DNA of 64,000 nucleotides, taken from positions 248,001-312,000 of the forward strand of contig NZ_FNAJ01000008.1 in assembly GCF_900101905.1 (NCBI RefSeq). Reading direction: 5' to 3'. Source of the DNA: Myxococcus virescens (GTDB lineage: Bacteria; Myxococcota; Myxococcia; Myxococcales; Myxococcaceae). Below, one piece after another: positions 1 through 8,801 of this stretch (the first letter of the stretch is position 1; the number at the start of each line of letters is the position of its first letter). A program made the translations under genes and the position numbers. The notes beneath the pieces are model-generated. The model searched no databases. It was not told the origin of the DNA and was given only the letters and a program-made list of their open reading frames with translations.

Positions 1-2
1 GC

Positions 3-206
3 ACCTGCGCCCGCGCCGTAGACTGCTATGCGCGGCTGGCCAAGACGGTCTGCGAGGGCGCGCAGGACTGCAGCTTCAAGGTGGAGATGTCCGGCAACGA
101 CGAGGCGGGCTGCCGTGACGCGCTGCTCCGCGTCCCGGACCTGATTCAGCCGTTCAAGATGATTCGCCCCAACCTCTCCGCGCCGGCCGTCTGCCGCGCC
201 GAGTAG
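3..206 (+). CDS. C-terminal end of a Cys-rich hypothetical protein (partial)
   Basis: The open frame enters from outside the window and ends at TAG 204-206, giving 67 visible residues. It contains five Cys, spaced as in small disulfide-bonded exported proteins that are common in myxobacteria, and ends in CRAE. Coding is supported by GC-rich third positions and the absence of stops in this frame only. The N-terminus, where a signal peptide would lie, is missing, so location and function cannot be stated. No family is recognised. The next gene is on the opposite strand, so the two converge. Confidence 0.6.
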   Translation, partial: TCARAVDCYARLAKTVCEGAQDCSFKVEMSGNDEAGCRDALLRVPDLIQPFKMIRPNLSAPAVCRAE

Positions 207-326
207 TCCGCTGGAACAGCCCGCCTCCGGTGCCGTGCCGGAGCGCGGGCGTCAGCGGCCTCCGGTTTCCCAGCCCGTGAGGCAGGCGGAGTGGACGCCC
301 TTGGCTGGGGTGGCGCCGGGGAAGGC

Positions 327-1751
327 CTACTCCTGGAACGCCTGGGTGAGCTTCGCGATGGCCCCTGGAAGGCCCCGCACGCGCAGCCGGCTGCCGCTCT
401 CGTCGTAGGCCTGGGACACCACCGTGGTGTGCTCGTACACCTCGCTGATGCGCCCCTGCCGGGAGTAGGGAATCACCAGGTCCGCCTCCACCATCGAGGA
501 CTCGAAGAAGGCGATGATGTTCTTGCGCAGCATCGCCACGTCGTCCGGCAGGTGCGCGGAGAGCATCAGGGCATCCGGGTGCATTGCGAGCAGCGCTTCC
601 TTCGCCGCCGCGTCCAGCCGGTCCGCCTTGTTGAAGAGCAGCTTGCTCGGTACGGCGTCCGCGCCGATATCCCGGAGCACCGTGCGGGTGACCTCCAGCT
701 GCGCGGCCCACGTGGGGTCCGACGCATCCACCACGTAGAGCAGCAGTGACGCTTCCAGGGCCTCGTCCAGCGTGGAGCGGAAGGACGCGACCAGATCATG
801 TGGCAGCTTCTGGATGAAGCCCACCGTGTCAGAGACCAGGATGCGCGGACGGGTCTCCGGCTGCATCGCGCGCACCGTGGTGTCGAGCGTGGCGAAGAGC
901 TGGTCCGCGACCAGCACCGTGCTGCCCGTCAACGCACGCATCAGCGAAGACTTGCCCGCGTTCGTGTAGCCCACCAAAGCCACCCGCAGCAGGTCCCTTC
1001 GCGCATAGCGGCGGTGGTCCTGGTCCTTCTGGATGGCCGCCAGTCCCTCGCGCAGCTCCGCCAGCCGGTCGCGAATCTTGCGGCGGTCCAGCTCCAGCGC
1101 CGAGTCACCCGCGCCACGCCCCTGCTGCCGCTCGCGGCCTCCGGTGGATTCGCGCAGCCGGGGGGCCAGGTAGTTGAGCCGGGCGATCTCCACCTGCATC
1201 CGTGCTTCGTGGCTCTTCGCGTGCCGGTGGAAGATGTCGACAATCACGCCCGCGCGGTCCAGCACCATCGCGCCCGTGGCCTTCTCCAGGTTGCGCAACT
1301 GGCCGGGCGACAGCTCGTGGTCCACGACCACCACGGTAGGCCGGGGCCCCGCCTTGTCGTCTTCTTCCAAAGACGGAGGCAGCAACGCGTCCCCCGGCTC
1401 CACGTCGTCGGCGTCCTCTTCGACGGCCTCGCCCTCGGGACCGAGCTCCGTGTTGGCGGCGGCCTCCCACTTCTCGCGGGCCTTCGACGTCCGGTCGCTC
1501 GCCCCGGACGTAATCACGCCCGAGCCTCCGGTGAGGGCCGCCAGCTCCTTGAGCTTGCCCGTCCCGAGCACCGTGCCCGTGGCCAGCCGCGCCCGCTTCT
1601 GGGACACGGTCGCCACCGTGTCATACCCCAGCGTGTGCACCAGCCGGCGCAGCTCCGCGAAGTCCGCGGCGTGCTCTTCGTCCGAGACGCCCGGAAGCTG
1701 GACACCGACGAGGACGGCACGCAGACGTTCAGGGAGGGTAGATATCGCCAT
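327..1751 (-). CDS. hflX: GTPase HflX (ribosome-associated)
   Basis: A 474-residue HflX GTPase. HflX binds the 50S subunit and splits or rescues stalled ribosomes. The N-terminal HflX domain ends in a basic coiled region, followed by a G domain from about residue 255 with G1 GYTNAGKSS (near 260), G3 DTVGF, G4 NKAD and an SA-type G5. Residues about 85-140 form an acidic Glu/Asp-rich insert that E. coli HflX lacks; I recall such long forms in delta-proteobacterial relatives. I chose the ATG at 1751 because an AGG-rich ribosome site lies six bases upstream; an ATG at 1757 would sit on that site. The frame stays open far upstream, but only into the divergent helicase gene. The two genes share a 174-bp divergent promoter region. 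Confidence 0.93.
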   Translation of the reverse strand: MAISTLPERLRAVLVGVQLPGVSDEEHAADFAELRRLVHTLGYDTVATVSQKRARLATGTVLGTGKLKELAALTGGSGVITSGASDRTSKAREKWEAAANTELGPEGEAVEEDADDVEPGDALLPPSLEEDDKAGPRPTVVVVDHELSPGQLRNLEKATGAMVLDRAGVIVDIFHRHAKSHEARMQVEIARLNYLAPRLRESTGGRERQQGRGAGDSALELDRRKIRDRLAELREGLAAIQKDQDHRRYARRDLLRVALVGYTNAGKSSLMRALTGSTVLVADQLFATLDTTVRAMQPETRPRILVSDTVGFIQKLPHDLVASFRSTLDEALEASLLLYVVDASDPTWAAQLEVTRTVLRDIGADAVPSKLLFNKADRLDAAAKEALLAMHPDALMLSAHLPDDVAMLRKNIIAFFESSMVEADLVIPYSRQGRISEVYEHTTVVSQAYDESGSRLRVRGLPGAIAKLTQAFQE

Positions 1752-1925
1752 GCGCATCCTCGTAACACGTCGGGCCGTCCCGCGACGGGGCGAGTCCACG
1801 CCCCCCGCCCCCCACTGGGTCCGGGCGACACCTTGCCTGGATGGGGAGGGGGCAGGAATACCGGGGGCGGACCTCCCGGGCAGGGTAGGCTTCCGCATCC
1901 TCGCGCCACCCAAGGCTTCCATCCC

Positions 1926-3197
1926 ATGACATTCGCTTCGCTCGGCCTGTCGGACGCGCTCACCCGCGCCGTGGCCGGACTCGGATACGACGAACCCACG
2001 CCGGTGCAGCGCGCGACCATCCCCGTGGTCCTGCGAGGTGGCGACGTCTGGGCTTCGGCGAAGACGGGCTCGGGGAAGACCGCCGCGTTCCTGCTGCCCA
2101 TCCTGGAAGCCCTGCGGGCGCGTCCCGGAGGGTCGGTCCGACCGGTGCGGGCCTTCATCCTGGTGCCCACGCGGGAGCTCGCCGCGCAGATCGTCGATTC
2201 CATCCAGCGGTACGGCCAACACCTGAAGAAGCCGCTGAAGACCTGCATCGCGGTCGGTGGCGTCTCCGCCAACCCGCAGATGCTGGCGCTGCGGGGCGGC
2301 GCGGACATCGTCGTGGCCACGCCCGGCCGCGCGCTGGACCTGGTGCATCAGAACGCGCTCCGGCTGGACCAGGTGGAGACGCTGGTGCTCGACGAGGCCG
2401 ACCGGCTGTTCTCGCTGGGCTTCGCCGATGAGCTCAACAGCCTGCTGGCGCTGCTGCCCACGCGCCGCCAGAACCTGTTGTTCTCCGCCACCTTCCCTCC
2501 TGCGGTGCGGAAGTTCGCGGAGCAGTTGCTGCACGAGCCCACGCGCATCGACGTCGATGAGGGGGAGCTGCCCTCGACGGAGTTCATCCTCCAGCGGGCC
2601 CTCCTGGTGGATGTGCCCCGGCGCACGATGCTGCTGCGGCACCTGTTGGAAACACATGCGTGGAGCCATGTGCTCACGTTCGTGGCCAGTCGCTACGCGG
2701 CGGACCATGTCGCGCTGAAGCTGAACCGGGCCGGCATCGTCGCGACGTCATTGCATGGGGAACTCAGCCAGGGCGCGCGCACGCAGGCGCTCGCGGACTT
2801 CAAGGCGAAGCGCGTGCGCGTGCTCGTGGCCACGGACGTCGCCGCTCGCGGCCTGGACATCGCGCAGTTGCCGGCGGTCGTGAACTACGACCTGCCCCGC
2901 TCGACCGCGGACTACGTGCATCGCATCGGCCGCACGGGGCGCGCGGGCGACAAGGGCGTGGCGATCAGCTTCGTCAGCGCGGGCACCGAAGCCCACTTCC
3001 GACTCATCGAGAAACGCCACCAGCTCGACCTCCCACGCGAGCAGGTGCCGGGCTTCGAGCCGACGGAAGAGGTCTCGACGCTCACGCCGCCCCTGGATCC
3101 GAACGGCGGCGTGAAGGGGCGGCGCAAGAGCAAGAAGGACAAGCTGCGCGAAGCCGCCGCTGCCGCCGCCACTCGCCCTCCGAAGCAGGGGCCGTAG
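1926..3197 (+). CDS. DEAD-box ATP-dependent RNA helicase (RhlE/DbpA-like)
   Basis: A 423-residue DEAD-box RNA helicase that unwinds RNA duplexes using ATP, probably in ribosome assembly or RNA turnover. Two RecA-like domains carry all the core motifs: Q motif region near residue 20, Walker A TGSGKT (47-52), PTRELA, TPGR, DEAD (156-159), SAT (187-189) and HRIGRTGR (332-339). A short basic C-terminal tail rich in Lys, Arg and Ala follows, as in RhlE-type enzymes, and no extra RNA-binding domain is present. The ATG at 1926 was chosen because the Q-motif region begins just after it. The gene is divergent from hflX, so two RNA- or ribosome-related genes share a promoter region. Which DEAD-box subfamily it belongs to is not certain. 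Confidence 0.93.
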   Translation: MTFASLGLSDALTRAVAGLGYDEPTPVQRATIPVVLRGGDVWASAKTGSGKTAAFLLPILEALRARPGGSVRPVRAFILVPTRELAAQIVDSIQRYGQHLKKPLKTCIAVGGVSANPQMLALRGGADIVVATPGRALDLVHQNALRLDQVETLVLDEADRLFSLGFADELNSLLALLPTRRQNLLFSATFPPAVRKFAEQLLHEPTRIDVDEGELPSTEFILQRALLVDVPRRTMLLRHLLETHAWSHVLTFVASRYAADHVALKLNRAGIVATSLHGELSQGARTQALADFKAKRVRVLVATDVAARGLDIAQLPAVVNYDLPRSTADYVHRIGRTGRAGDKGVAISFVSAGTEAHFRLIEKRHQLDLPREQVPGFEPTEEVSTLTPPLDPNGGVKGRRKSKKDKLREAAAAAATRPPKQGP

Positions 3198-3208
3198 CGG
3201 CTCCTGCT
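3184..3208 (+). terminator. hairpin at the helicase stop codon
   Basis: An 11-bp inverted repeat with one mismatch flanks the TAG stop (arms 3184-3194 and 3198-3208, loop TAG). It lacks a clear T tract, so terminator function is inferred from stem strength and position. Confidence 0.45.
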
Positions 3209-3414
3209 CCCGCGTGTCCAGCAAGGCCCCGTGCGATTTCGCGGCCGTCAATGAGGACGCCACCCTTCCCTCCCCGGGTGCTCCCCTTTGAACACGTGCG
3301 CCGCATGAACGGAAAACCGAGGAGGGATCAGAAACCTGAGGGCGAAGCCGGTAGCCTGTCCGGAATCCCTCGAGGCCCCAGTCCCGTGGCCCTGGACCGG
3401 AGGAGGAACGCCCC

Positions 3415-4323
3415 GTGCGTCGTGATGTCGCCGTGCTGCTGGAGAACGCCCCGCCGCGGCGCCGGGCCCTGTCAGAAGCGGCGTTCGTGTTCCTCGCCGT
3501 CCTCGGGCCCTCGTCGGCGGGCCCCGCGGGTCGGGTCGTCCTGGCCGTGCTCGCGGTCGCGCTGCTCGCCTGGGGACTGGCCCTGCTGCGCCCCTGGGAG
3601 GCCACGCGCGCGGGCGCCTGGCTGGGCGTCCTGGGGCTCCTGGTGGCGCTGGGCGGCACGGGCGCGGGCGCCTGGGTCGCCACCGCGGCGGAGCAGGAGA
3701 AGGGCTTCTCCCTGTCCATGGCGCCCCTGTGCATCCGCGCAGTGGGGATGATCCTGCTGGTGGCGGTGCTGGTGTGGCGCGACGGCCAGGGGCCCGCGCA
3801 GGTAGGGCTGGCGCGCGAGGGCTGGGCGAAGGAGCTGCTGCTCGGCGTACCGGTGCTCGTCGCCACCTACGCGGTGCACATCGCCGCGTCGGTGCCCATG
3901 GCGGCCGTCGCCGTGGCGTTGAAGCTGGCCGACAAGGAGATGCTGGCGCGCAAGGGCTTGGCCGCCGCGCTCATGGACACCGGCCTGGACGTGCCCGCCT
4001 TCGCGGCCATCATGGTGCTGGTGACAGGCTTCGAGGAGTTCGTCTTCCGGGGCTTCCTCGTGCCCCGCCTGCGCGTGGTGCTGGGCCGCTGGGTGCCCGC
4101 GGTGCTGGTCGCGGCCGTGCTGTTCTCCGTGGGCCACTTCTACGAAGGCACGCTCGCCGTCTTCCAGACCTTCGTGATGGGAGCATGGTTCGGGTTCGTC
4201 TTCTGGTTCCGGGGACGCCTGCTGCCCCTGGTTGTCGCGCACGCGGCCTTCAACACCATCAGCTTCGCGCTGGTGATGTGGCTGTCGAAGTCAGGCTTCC
4301 TGGACAAGCTGCCACCGCTTTGA
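3415..4323 (+). CDS. CPBP family intramembrane glutamic protease
   Basis: A 302-residue multi-pass membrane protein of the CPBP (CAAX protease / bacteriocin-processing, Rce1-like) family. Catalytic motif 1 is EEFVFR with Glu207, Glu208 and Arg212; motif 2 is the His241 region (SVGHF); motif 3 is His276 with Asn280 (HAAFN). The N-terminal third is hydrophobic with Ala/Gly/Leu-rich segments. The GTG start follows a GGAGGAGG ribosome site. CPBP proteases cleave near the membrane, and some members in myxobacteria are reported to process MYXO-CTERM tails (myxosortases). Two such tails are encoded at 17.9-25.9 kb, but nothing in the sequence ties this protease to them. The gene stands alone between the helicase and the pseudouridine synthase genes. 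Confidence 0.88.
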   Translation: MRRDVAVLLENAPPRRRALSEAAFVFLAVLGPSSAGPAGRVVLAVLAVALLAWGLALLRPWEATRAGAWLGVLGLLVALGGTGAGAWVATAAEQEKGFSLSMAPLCIRAVGMILLVAVLVWRDGQGPAQVGLAREGWAKELLLGVPVLVATYAVHIAASVPMAAVAVALKLADKEMLARKGLAAALMDTGLDVPAFAAIMVLVTGFEEFVFRGFLVPRLRVVLGRWVPAVLVAAVLFSVGHFYEGTLAVFQTFVMGAWFGFVFWFRGRLLPLVVAHAAFNTISFALVMWLSKSGFLDKLPPL

Positions 4324-4458
4324 CGGTAGCCCGGCCCCGGTGTCATCCCGGGTGAGTCCCCGTGGTGCCCCCTTCGTTGGAGGGAAGTCAGACGCGGAGT
4401 ACGGCGACGGGAGGCGGAGTGCCTCCCACCGCGAGCCCACGCGGTGTAGGGTACGCGA

Positions 4459-5358
4459 GTGCTGCTCAACGACGGCTATGTGTATCGCGAGAAGCTCGGG
4501 CGCCGACCGGGCAGCAGCGCGCTCGCCCATCTAACGGACAAGTATCGTCACTCCTCGGAGGAGGAGTGGCGGGCACGCTTCGCTCGGGGCGAGGTGCGAC
4601 TCGACGACGTCACGGCCGACGGCTCGGAGCCGCTGAGGCCGGGACAGTGGCTGTGCTGGCACCGCCCGCCATGGGAGGAGGCGGACACTCCGCAGTCCTT
4701 CGAGCTCGTGTACGAGGACGCGGAGTTGGTCGTCGTGGTGAAGCCGAGCGGACTGCCGACCCTGCCCTCGGGAGGCTTCCTGAAGAACACCCTGCTCTCC
4801 TTCGTCCAGGCACGATGGCCGGAGGCGGTTCCCATGCACCGCCTGGGACGCGCGACGTCGGGCCTCGTGCTCTTCACCCGCACCCGCGACGCTGCCGCGC
4901 GCCTGGCGAGCGATTGGCGCGAGGGCCGCGTGCACAAGCGCTACCGCGCACTCTCCCAGGGACTCGCCGCCCAGGAGGCCTACGACATCCGCGCGCCCAT
5001 TGGGTTGGTACCCCATCCGCGGCTGGGCGAAGTCCATGGTGCCAGTGCGCGGGGAAAGCCCTCACACAGCACGGCCCGGGTGCTGGAGCGGCGCACCGAG
5101 CACACCCTCTTCGAGGTGGACATCCACACGGGGCGCTCCGAGCAGATCCGCATCCACCTCGCCTTCATCGGCCACCCGCTCGTAGGGGACCCGCTCTTCG
5201 GCGTGGGCGGCCTGCCGCTGGCGGAGCACCCCGGCCTGCCCGGAGACGGCGGCTATCTGCTGCACGCGGAGTCGCTCACCTTCCTGCATCCGCGCTCGGG
5301 CGAGCACGTTCAGCTTCAGGCGCCACCCCCACTCGAGCTCCGCGTCCAGGACACCTGA
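4459..5358 (+). CDS. RluA-family pseudouridine synthase with Gly in place of catalytic Asp
   Basis: A 299-residue protein with an RluA/RsuA-type fold. The family converts uridine to pseudouridine in rRNA or tRNA. Its signature motif is normally HRLDxxTSG with the Asp as catalytic residue; here the codons read HRLGRATSG, with Gly130 in that position. Other family features are intact: the [10 protein letters not shown] strand near residue 92, the KRYRAL segment near residue 155 and the [15 protein letters not shown] region near residue 213. The GTG start lies 135 bp after the CPBP gene. I recall that some plant and bacterial RluA homologues also read HRLGR, so this may be a subfamily rather than a broken gene. 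It may bind RNA without the standard chemistry. Family assignment is firm; activity is uncertain. Confidence 0.85.
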   Translation: MLLNDGYVYREKLGRRPGSSALAHLTDKYRHSSEEEWRARFARGEVRLDDVTADGSEPLRPGQWLCWHRPPWEEADTPQSFELVYEDAELVVVVKPSGLPTLPSGGFLKNTLLSFVQARWPEAVPMHRLGRATSGLVLFTRTRDAAARLASDWREGRVHKRYRALSQGLAAQEAYDIRAPIGLVPHPRLGEVHGASARGKPSHSTARVLERRTEHTLFEVDIHTGRSEQIRIHLAFIGHPLVGDPLFGVGGLPLAEHPGLPGDGGYLLHAESLTFLHPRSGEHVQLQAPPPLELRVQDT

Positions 5359-5373
5359 CGGTCGCGCCCGGAC

Positions 5374-5487
5374 TCATCCCTCGGGCCACGCGTGCGCGCC
5401 GGCCACATCCACCACGCTGGCCCCAGGCGCCTCCGCCTCCCGCAGGATGCGGACCATCTGCTCCTCGGTAAACCTGTTCTTCCTCAC
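5374..5487 (-). pseudogene. IS3-family OrfA transposase remnant
   Basis: Reading the minus strand from the GTG at 5487 gives 37 residues that begin [19 protein letters not shown], the N-terminal helix-turn-helix of IS3-family OrfA (usual form RKxRFTEEQIVxILxEAE). The frame then degenerates and stops at 5374. No OrfB, inverted repeats or target duplication were found, so this is the scar of an old insertion just downstream of the pseudouridine synthase gene. An AGGAGG ribosome site still precedes the start. The remaining 260 bases up to the next gene show nothing recognisable. Confidence 0.7.
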
Positions 5488-5747
5488 GACCAACCGACCT
5501 CCTGGCCGCGAGGACTCTCTCACGCTTCAACGGGTCCGAAAATCGGGGGGCAGACCACAGTGGCACGAGCAGGGGCTTTTGCCTTTGTGCAGGGAATGGG
5601 CAGTCGTGCCTTGACCTTCACAGTCCCTGTGTCACGCGCTGCACGCCACGCGGGCGGACTTCCGAGCTGTGCCTCACGCCGCCTGGGGCATGTGGTTTGC
5701 CTTTACAGGCCACGCATGGCCGGCCGGAGCCAACTGACCAGGGATGG

Positions 5748-7481
5748 ATGATGCTTCAGGTGCATGAGCGCGGCCTCATTGCCGCACTGTTGATGGGACT
5801 CCTCGCGGCGTGCTCCGGTTCCAGCTCGGAGGGTGGGGACAAGGACCCTCCGCCGAGGCCGGAGCCCGAGGTGACGACTCCAGGGGCACCAAGGGACGTC
5901 CAGGCCACGCCAGGCATCCGGTCCGCGCAGGTGAGTTGGCAGGCGCCCACCTCGAACGGCGGCGGCGCCATCGTGAAGTACACGGTGACGGGCTCCGGGG
6001 GCACCACCGCCACGACGACAGGCGCCACGCAGGTGGTGGTGTCCGGCCTCTCCGACGGCACGAGCTATACCTTCCAGGTTCGCGCCACCAACGCGGCTGG
6101 AGAGGGTCCTGAGTCAGGCGCTTCGGTCGCCGTGACGACTCACGACCTCCCGAGCGCCCCACGAATCATCGATGTCGTCTCCCTCAACACGGCGCTGCAG
6201 GTGAGCTGGGAGCCTCCGACCTCGGACGGACGGGCGACGGTTCACGCCTATTCCGTCGAACTCCTCTCGGGGACGTTCCAGCGCTCCCTGTCCGCGATGG
6301 ACACGCGCGTGGAGTTCACGGGGCTGAGACCGGATACGGAGTACCAGGTCGTGGTCCGGGCGGTGAATGCAGTGGGAATGGGGCCCCCCTCGGCGCCGCG
6401 ACTGTCGAAGACACGCTGTGACAATGTCGGACTGACGAAGCTCCCCCAGGTCTCCGTGGAGGCCGAGCTCCGGGGATTGGTGGCGGGGGACTTCGACAAG
6501 GACGGGAAGCTGGACCTCGCCGGGACGCGGATGGCCGAGAGGACCGTCGCCACCTTTCTCGGGCAGGGGGATGGGAGCCTCCGCAGGCATGGGGAGTTCG
6601 CGGTGGGCGCGGACCCGAAGAGCGTCCTCACGGGGGACTTCGACGGCGACACGCTGCTGGACCTGGTGGTGCTCAACACCCGGAGTCAGTCGGTGAGCGT
6701 GCTAACCGGCCTGGGGAATGGCGACTTCGGGGCGGGACGCACCACCCTCACGGGCGCGGGCCCCTGGGCGATGACGACGGCGGACTTCGATGGAGATGGG
6801 AACCGGGATGTCTTCACCGTCAATACGAGCCTCGCGACGGGGTCCTCGACGCTGAGCTGGATGAAAGGCAACGGGATGGGCTCGCTCACCCGGCTGGATT
6901 TCCCCCTGTCCTTCGCCGCGCTCACCGTCACCACCGCGGACTTCGATGGGGACGGTCACCTGGACGTGGTGATGCCCGCCTCGCTCGTCTCCGAGTTCTA
7001 TGTCTACTTTGGCGCGGGTGATGGCTCGTTCCGCGCGGCGTTCCGGTATTCCGCCCAGAACGCCCCCAGGCATGTGGCCGCGGCGGACTTCAACAACGAT
7101 GGCAGGGCGGACCTGTTGGTGACCAGCAAGGGAGATTCCTTCAACGAGCCCGCGGTGAGCGTGAGACTGGGACGCGGCGACGGCACGTTCGAGGCCGCGA
7201 AGGACTTCGACGTGCTGGGAGAGGTGGGTGAGCTGGCCGTGGCGGACTTCGACCAGGACGGTTGGTTGGACGTCGCCGTGACGAATACGGCCAAGAACAC
7301 GGTCAGCTTCCTGCGCGGCATGGGCGATGGTTCGCTCTCGGCGAGACAAGACGTGGTCCTGGACGGCGCGCCGCTGGGGCTCGCGGCTGGGAACTTCAGC
7401 GGCGGTGACAAGCTCGAGCTGATGGTGAGCCAGGAAGGCAGCACCTCCCTCACGATGCTGACGACGAGCTGCCTGCCCTGA
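5748..7481 (+). CDS. lipoprotein with two fibronectin III-like domains and FG-GAP/VCBS repeats
   Basis: A 577-residue exported lipoprotein. The signal peptide ends in the lipobox LLAAC, with Cys about 22 residues from the start, followed by a Ser/Gly/Glu/Pro-rich linker. Two fibronectin type III-like domains follow (each with a W/P-rich first strand and a final TYTFQVRATNAAG or TEYQVVVRAVNAVG strand). Then come about seven FG-GAP/VCBS repeats of the form DFDxDGxxDLxV, a beta-propeller that often binds calcium. Domains of this type mediate adhesion or ligand binding at the surface. The start is the first of two adjacent ATGs (5748 or 5751); the frame extends upstream without a better site. A strong hairpin follows the stop, so it is probably monocistronic. 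Confidence 0.88.
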   Translation: MMLQVHERGLIAALLMGLLAACSGSSSEGGDKDPPPRPEPEVTTPGAPRDVQATPGIRSAQVSWQAPTSNGGGAIVKYTVTGSGGTTATTTGATQVVVSGLSDGTSYTFQVRATNAAGEGPESGASVAVTTHDLPSAPRIIDVVSLNTALQVSWEPPTSDGRATVHAYSVELLSGTFQRSLSAMDTRVEFTGLRPDTEYQVVVRAVNAVGMGPPSAPRLSKTRCDNVGLTKLPQVSVEAELRGLVAGDFDKDGKLDLAGTRMAERTVATFLGQGDGSLRRHGEFAVGADPKSVLTGDFDGDTLLDLVVLNTRSQSVSVLTGLGNGDFGAGRTTLTGAGPWAMTTADFDGDGNRDVFTVNTSLATGSSTLSWMKGNGMGSLTRLDFPLSFAALTVTTADFDGDGHLDVVMPASLVSEFYVYFGAGDGSFRAAFRYSAQNAPRHVAAADFNNDGRADLLVTSKGDSFNEPAVSVRLGRGDGTFEAAKDFDVLGEVGELAVADFDQDGWLDVAVTNTAKNTVSFLRGMGDGSLSARQDVVLDGAPLGLAAGNFSGGDKLELMVSQEGSTSLTMLTTSCLP

Positions 7482-7498
7482 AGCGTCCTCGGGTACGG

Positions 7499-7530
7499 CC
7501 CCCGCTTCGGTGGTGGCACCGAAGCGGGGG
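7499..7530 (+). terminator. perfect 14-bp hairpin after the FG-GAP lipoprotein gene
   Basis: The arms 7499-7512 and 7517-7530 are perfect inverted complements around a GTGG loop, 17 bases after the stop codon. There is no T tract, but the stem is very stable, so an intrinsic terminator is likely. Confidence 0.65.
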
Positions 7531-7848
7531 ATGCGCGGGAGCGGGCCTCAGCCCATGTGCGCACCCGCGGACTCCTGGTCCAGCTCCCGCGGCCGGGCGA
7601 GGTGCCGGTGGGCGAGCAACTCCGCCATGGAGTCGGCGTCGCATGGCCTCGAGCAGGGCGCTCACCCGCGCCCATGGGGTGTTGAAGCCATCCTTCGACA
7701 TCAGGCGCGAGGACGCGGCTCCGTGCTTCGCCGCTGGCTTCGTGGCCTGGCGCGGAGGTGAGGGGCATCCGGTTCGTGGCGTCCTGGTTGGACGATGGCA
7801 GTTGCCTGCGGGTAGACGCGGTCGCCGGAGTTCACGTCATGAACGAGA
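7531..7848. other. 318-bp stretch with a possible minus-strand gene remnant
   Basis: No intact gene is visible. On the minus strand, two protein-like pieces lie in different frames: one beginning MSKDGFNTPWARVSALLEAM near 7701, and one ending AELLAHRHLARPRELDQESA at a stop near 7548. Joined across one frameshift they would read as a single C-terminal region, so this may be a decayed gene. I do not recognise the family. The rest upstream of the next gene holds no clear promoter. Confidence 0.3.
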
Positions 7849-8448
7849 ATGCCCGGCATGCCACGCCCCGAAGACATCATGCGTCATTACGATGCCGACC
7901 CAGACGAGAACCCCTGGGTCAAAGGAAAACCCGCTCCTGAGAAAGTCGCAGTCGTTCCCTATGATGCCGGATGGCCGACGCGCTACGCGGAGCTAGCCGT
8001 GGCCATCCAGGGTGTAATGGGCGCATCGGCCATGCAGGTCGAGCACGTCGGCTCGACTGCCGTGCCGGGCCTTCCCGCCAAGCCCGTCATCGACATCGAT
8101 CTCATCGTCGCCGACTCCACGCGTGAGGACGACTATGTGCCTGCCCTCGAGAGCCTGGGCTACGACCTCATCATCCGCGAGCCGTCCTGGCATCAGCACC
8201 GCTGCCTGCGGCTCGCCGCGCCACGCGTGAACCTGCATGTGTTCGGCCCGGACTGCCCCGAGGTGATTCGCCACGTCATGTTCCGCGACTGGCTGCGCGA
8301 GCACGACGACGACCGGCAGCGCTACGCGGCGGTCAAGTACACCTCCGCCGAAGGCCTGGACGATGTGATGGAATACAACCGCCGAAAGGAGCCGGTGATC
8401 CGCGACCTCTACGCGCGGATCTTTCGCGCGGCGGGCTGGATTCGCTGA
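7849..8448 (+). CDS. GrpB family protein (UPF0157, nucleotidyltransferase fold)
   Basis: A 199-residue GrpB-family protein. The family belongs to the minimal nucleotidyltransferase superfamily and its substrate is mostly unknown; many members are annotated only as GrpB domain proteins. The signature is clear: a VVPYDAGWPTRY strand near residue 35, then VEHVGSTAVPGLPAKPVIDI near residue 63 with the metal-binding Asp pair (DIDLIV), and a conserved NLHVFGPDCPE region near residue 125. The length fits the family, with a 30-residue N-terminal extension. The start could be 7849 or the ATG at 7858. It is flanked by decayed sequence on both sides and has no operon partner. Confidence 0.9.
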   Translation: MPGMPRPEDIMRHYDADPDENPWVKGKPAPEKVAVVPYDAGWPTRYAELAVAIQGVMGASAMQVEHVGSTAVPGLPAKPVIDIDLIVADSTREDDYVPALESLGYDLIIREPSWHQHRCLRLAAPRVNLHVFGPDCPEVIRHVMFRDWLREHDDDRQRYAAVKYTSAEGLDDVMEYNRRKEPVIRDLYARIFRAAGWIR

Positions 8449-8801
8449 GGCGCGGCGCGCACCGGTCGTCGTGGTGTTCGCCAGGCTCCGCCGGATTGAA
8501 CCGCCCCCCCATGATCCTGGCCCGGCGAGACGGACCGGAAGCCCTGCTCGTGCCGGCGTGCCAGCGCCAGAGGTGCCCGGCGCTCCACCGCGAAGATGTA
8601 GCCCGTCCCGCCGGCATCGTAGCGTCCGTGCGCATACGTGGCGCTCCCGCTCCCGCTGCGTCCGCCGAACCGGGCTTCCGTCGACGCCCAGCCCTTCCCC
8701 CTGGGCGCATCCACAGACACCCGCCCATCGCTACGCCGAAGGAAATGAAGCCGCTCATCAACCGCCGCAGAGGAACTGCGTCTCATCCGCATCGCGGAGG
8801 C
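8449..8801 (-). other. 353-bp stretch with a possible decayed minus-strand coding region
   Basis: No intact gene is supported. The minus strand from 8792 has a frame containing a coherent-looking segment (for example GTGYIFAVERRAPLALAR) but it becomes Arg/Pro-rich and runs into the 3' end of the GrpB gene, so it cannot be a normal gene as it stands. It may be the remnant of an unrecognised small protein. No repeats or terminators were seen. Confidence 0.25.

Noticed and set aside
798..1925. N-terminal extension of the helicase frame back to 798
   Set aside because: It is the antisense shadow of hflX; the Q-motif region begins just after the ATG at 1926.
327..2708. 793-residue reading of hflX extending upstream to 2708
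   Set aside because: The extra 319 residues are Arg/His/Gln-rich and lie antisense to the DEAD-box helicase gene; HflX clearly begins near 1751.
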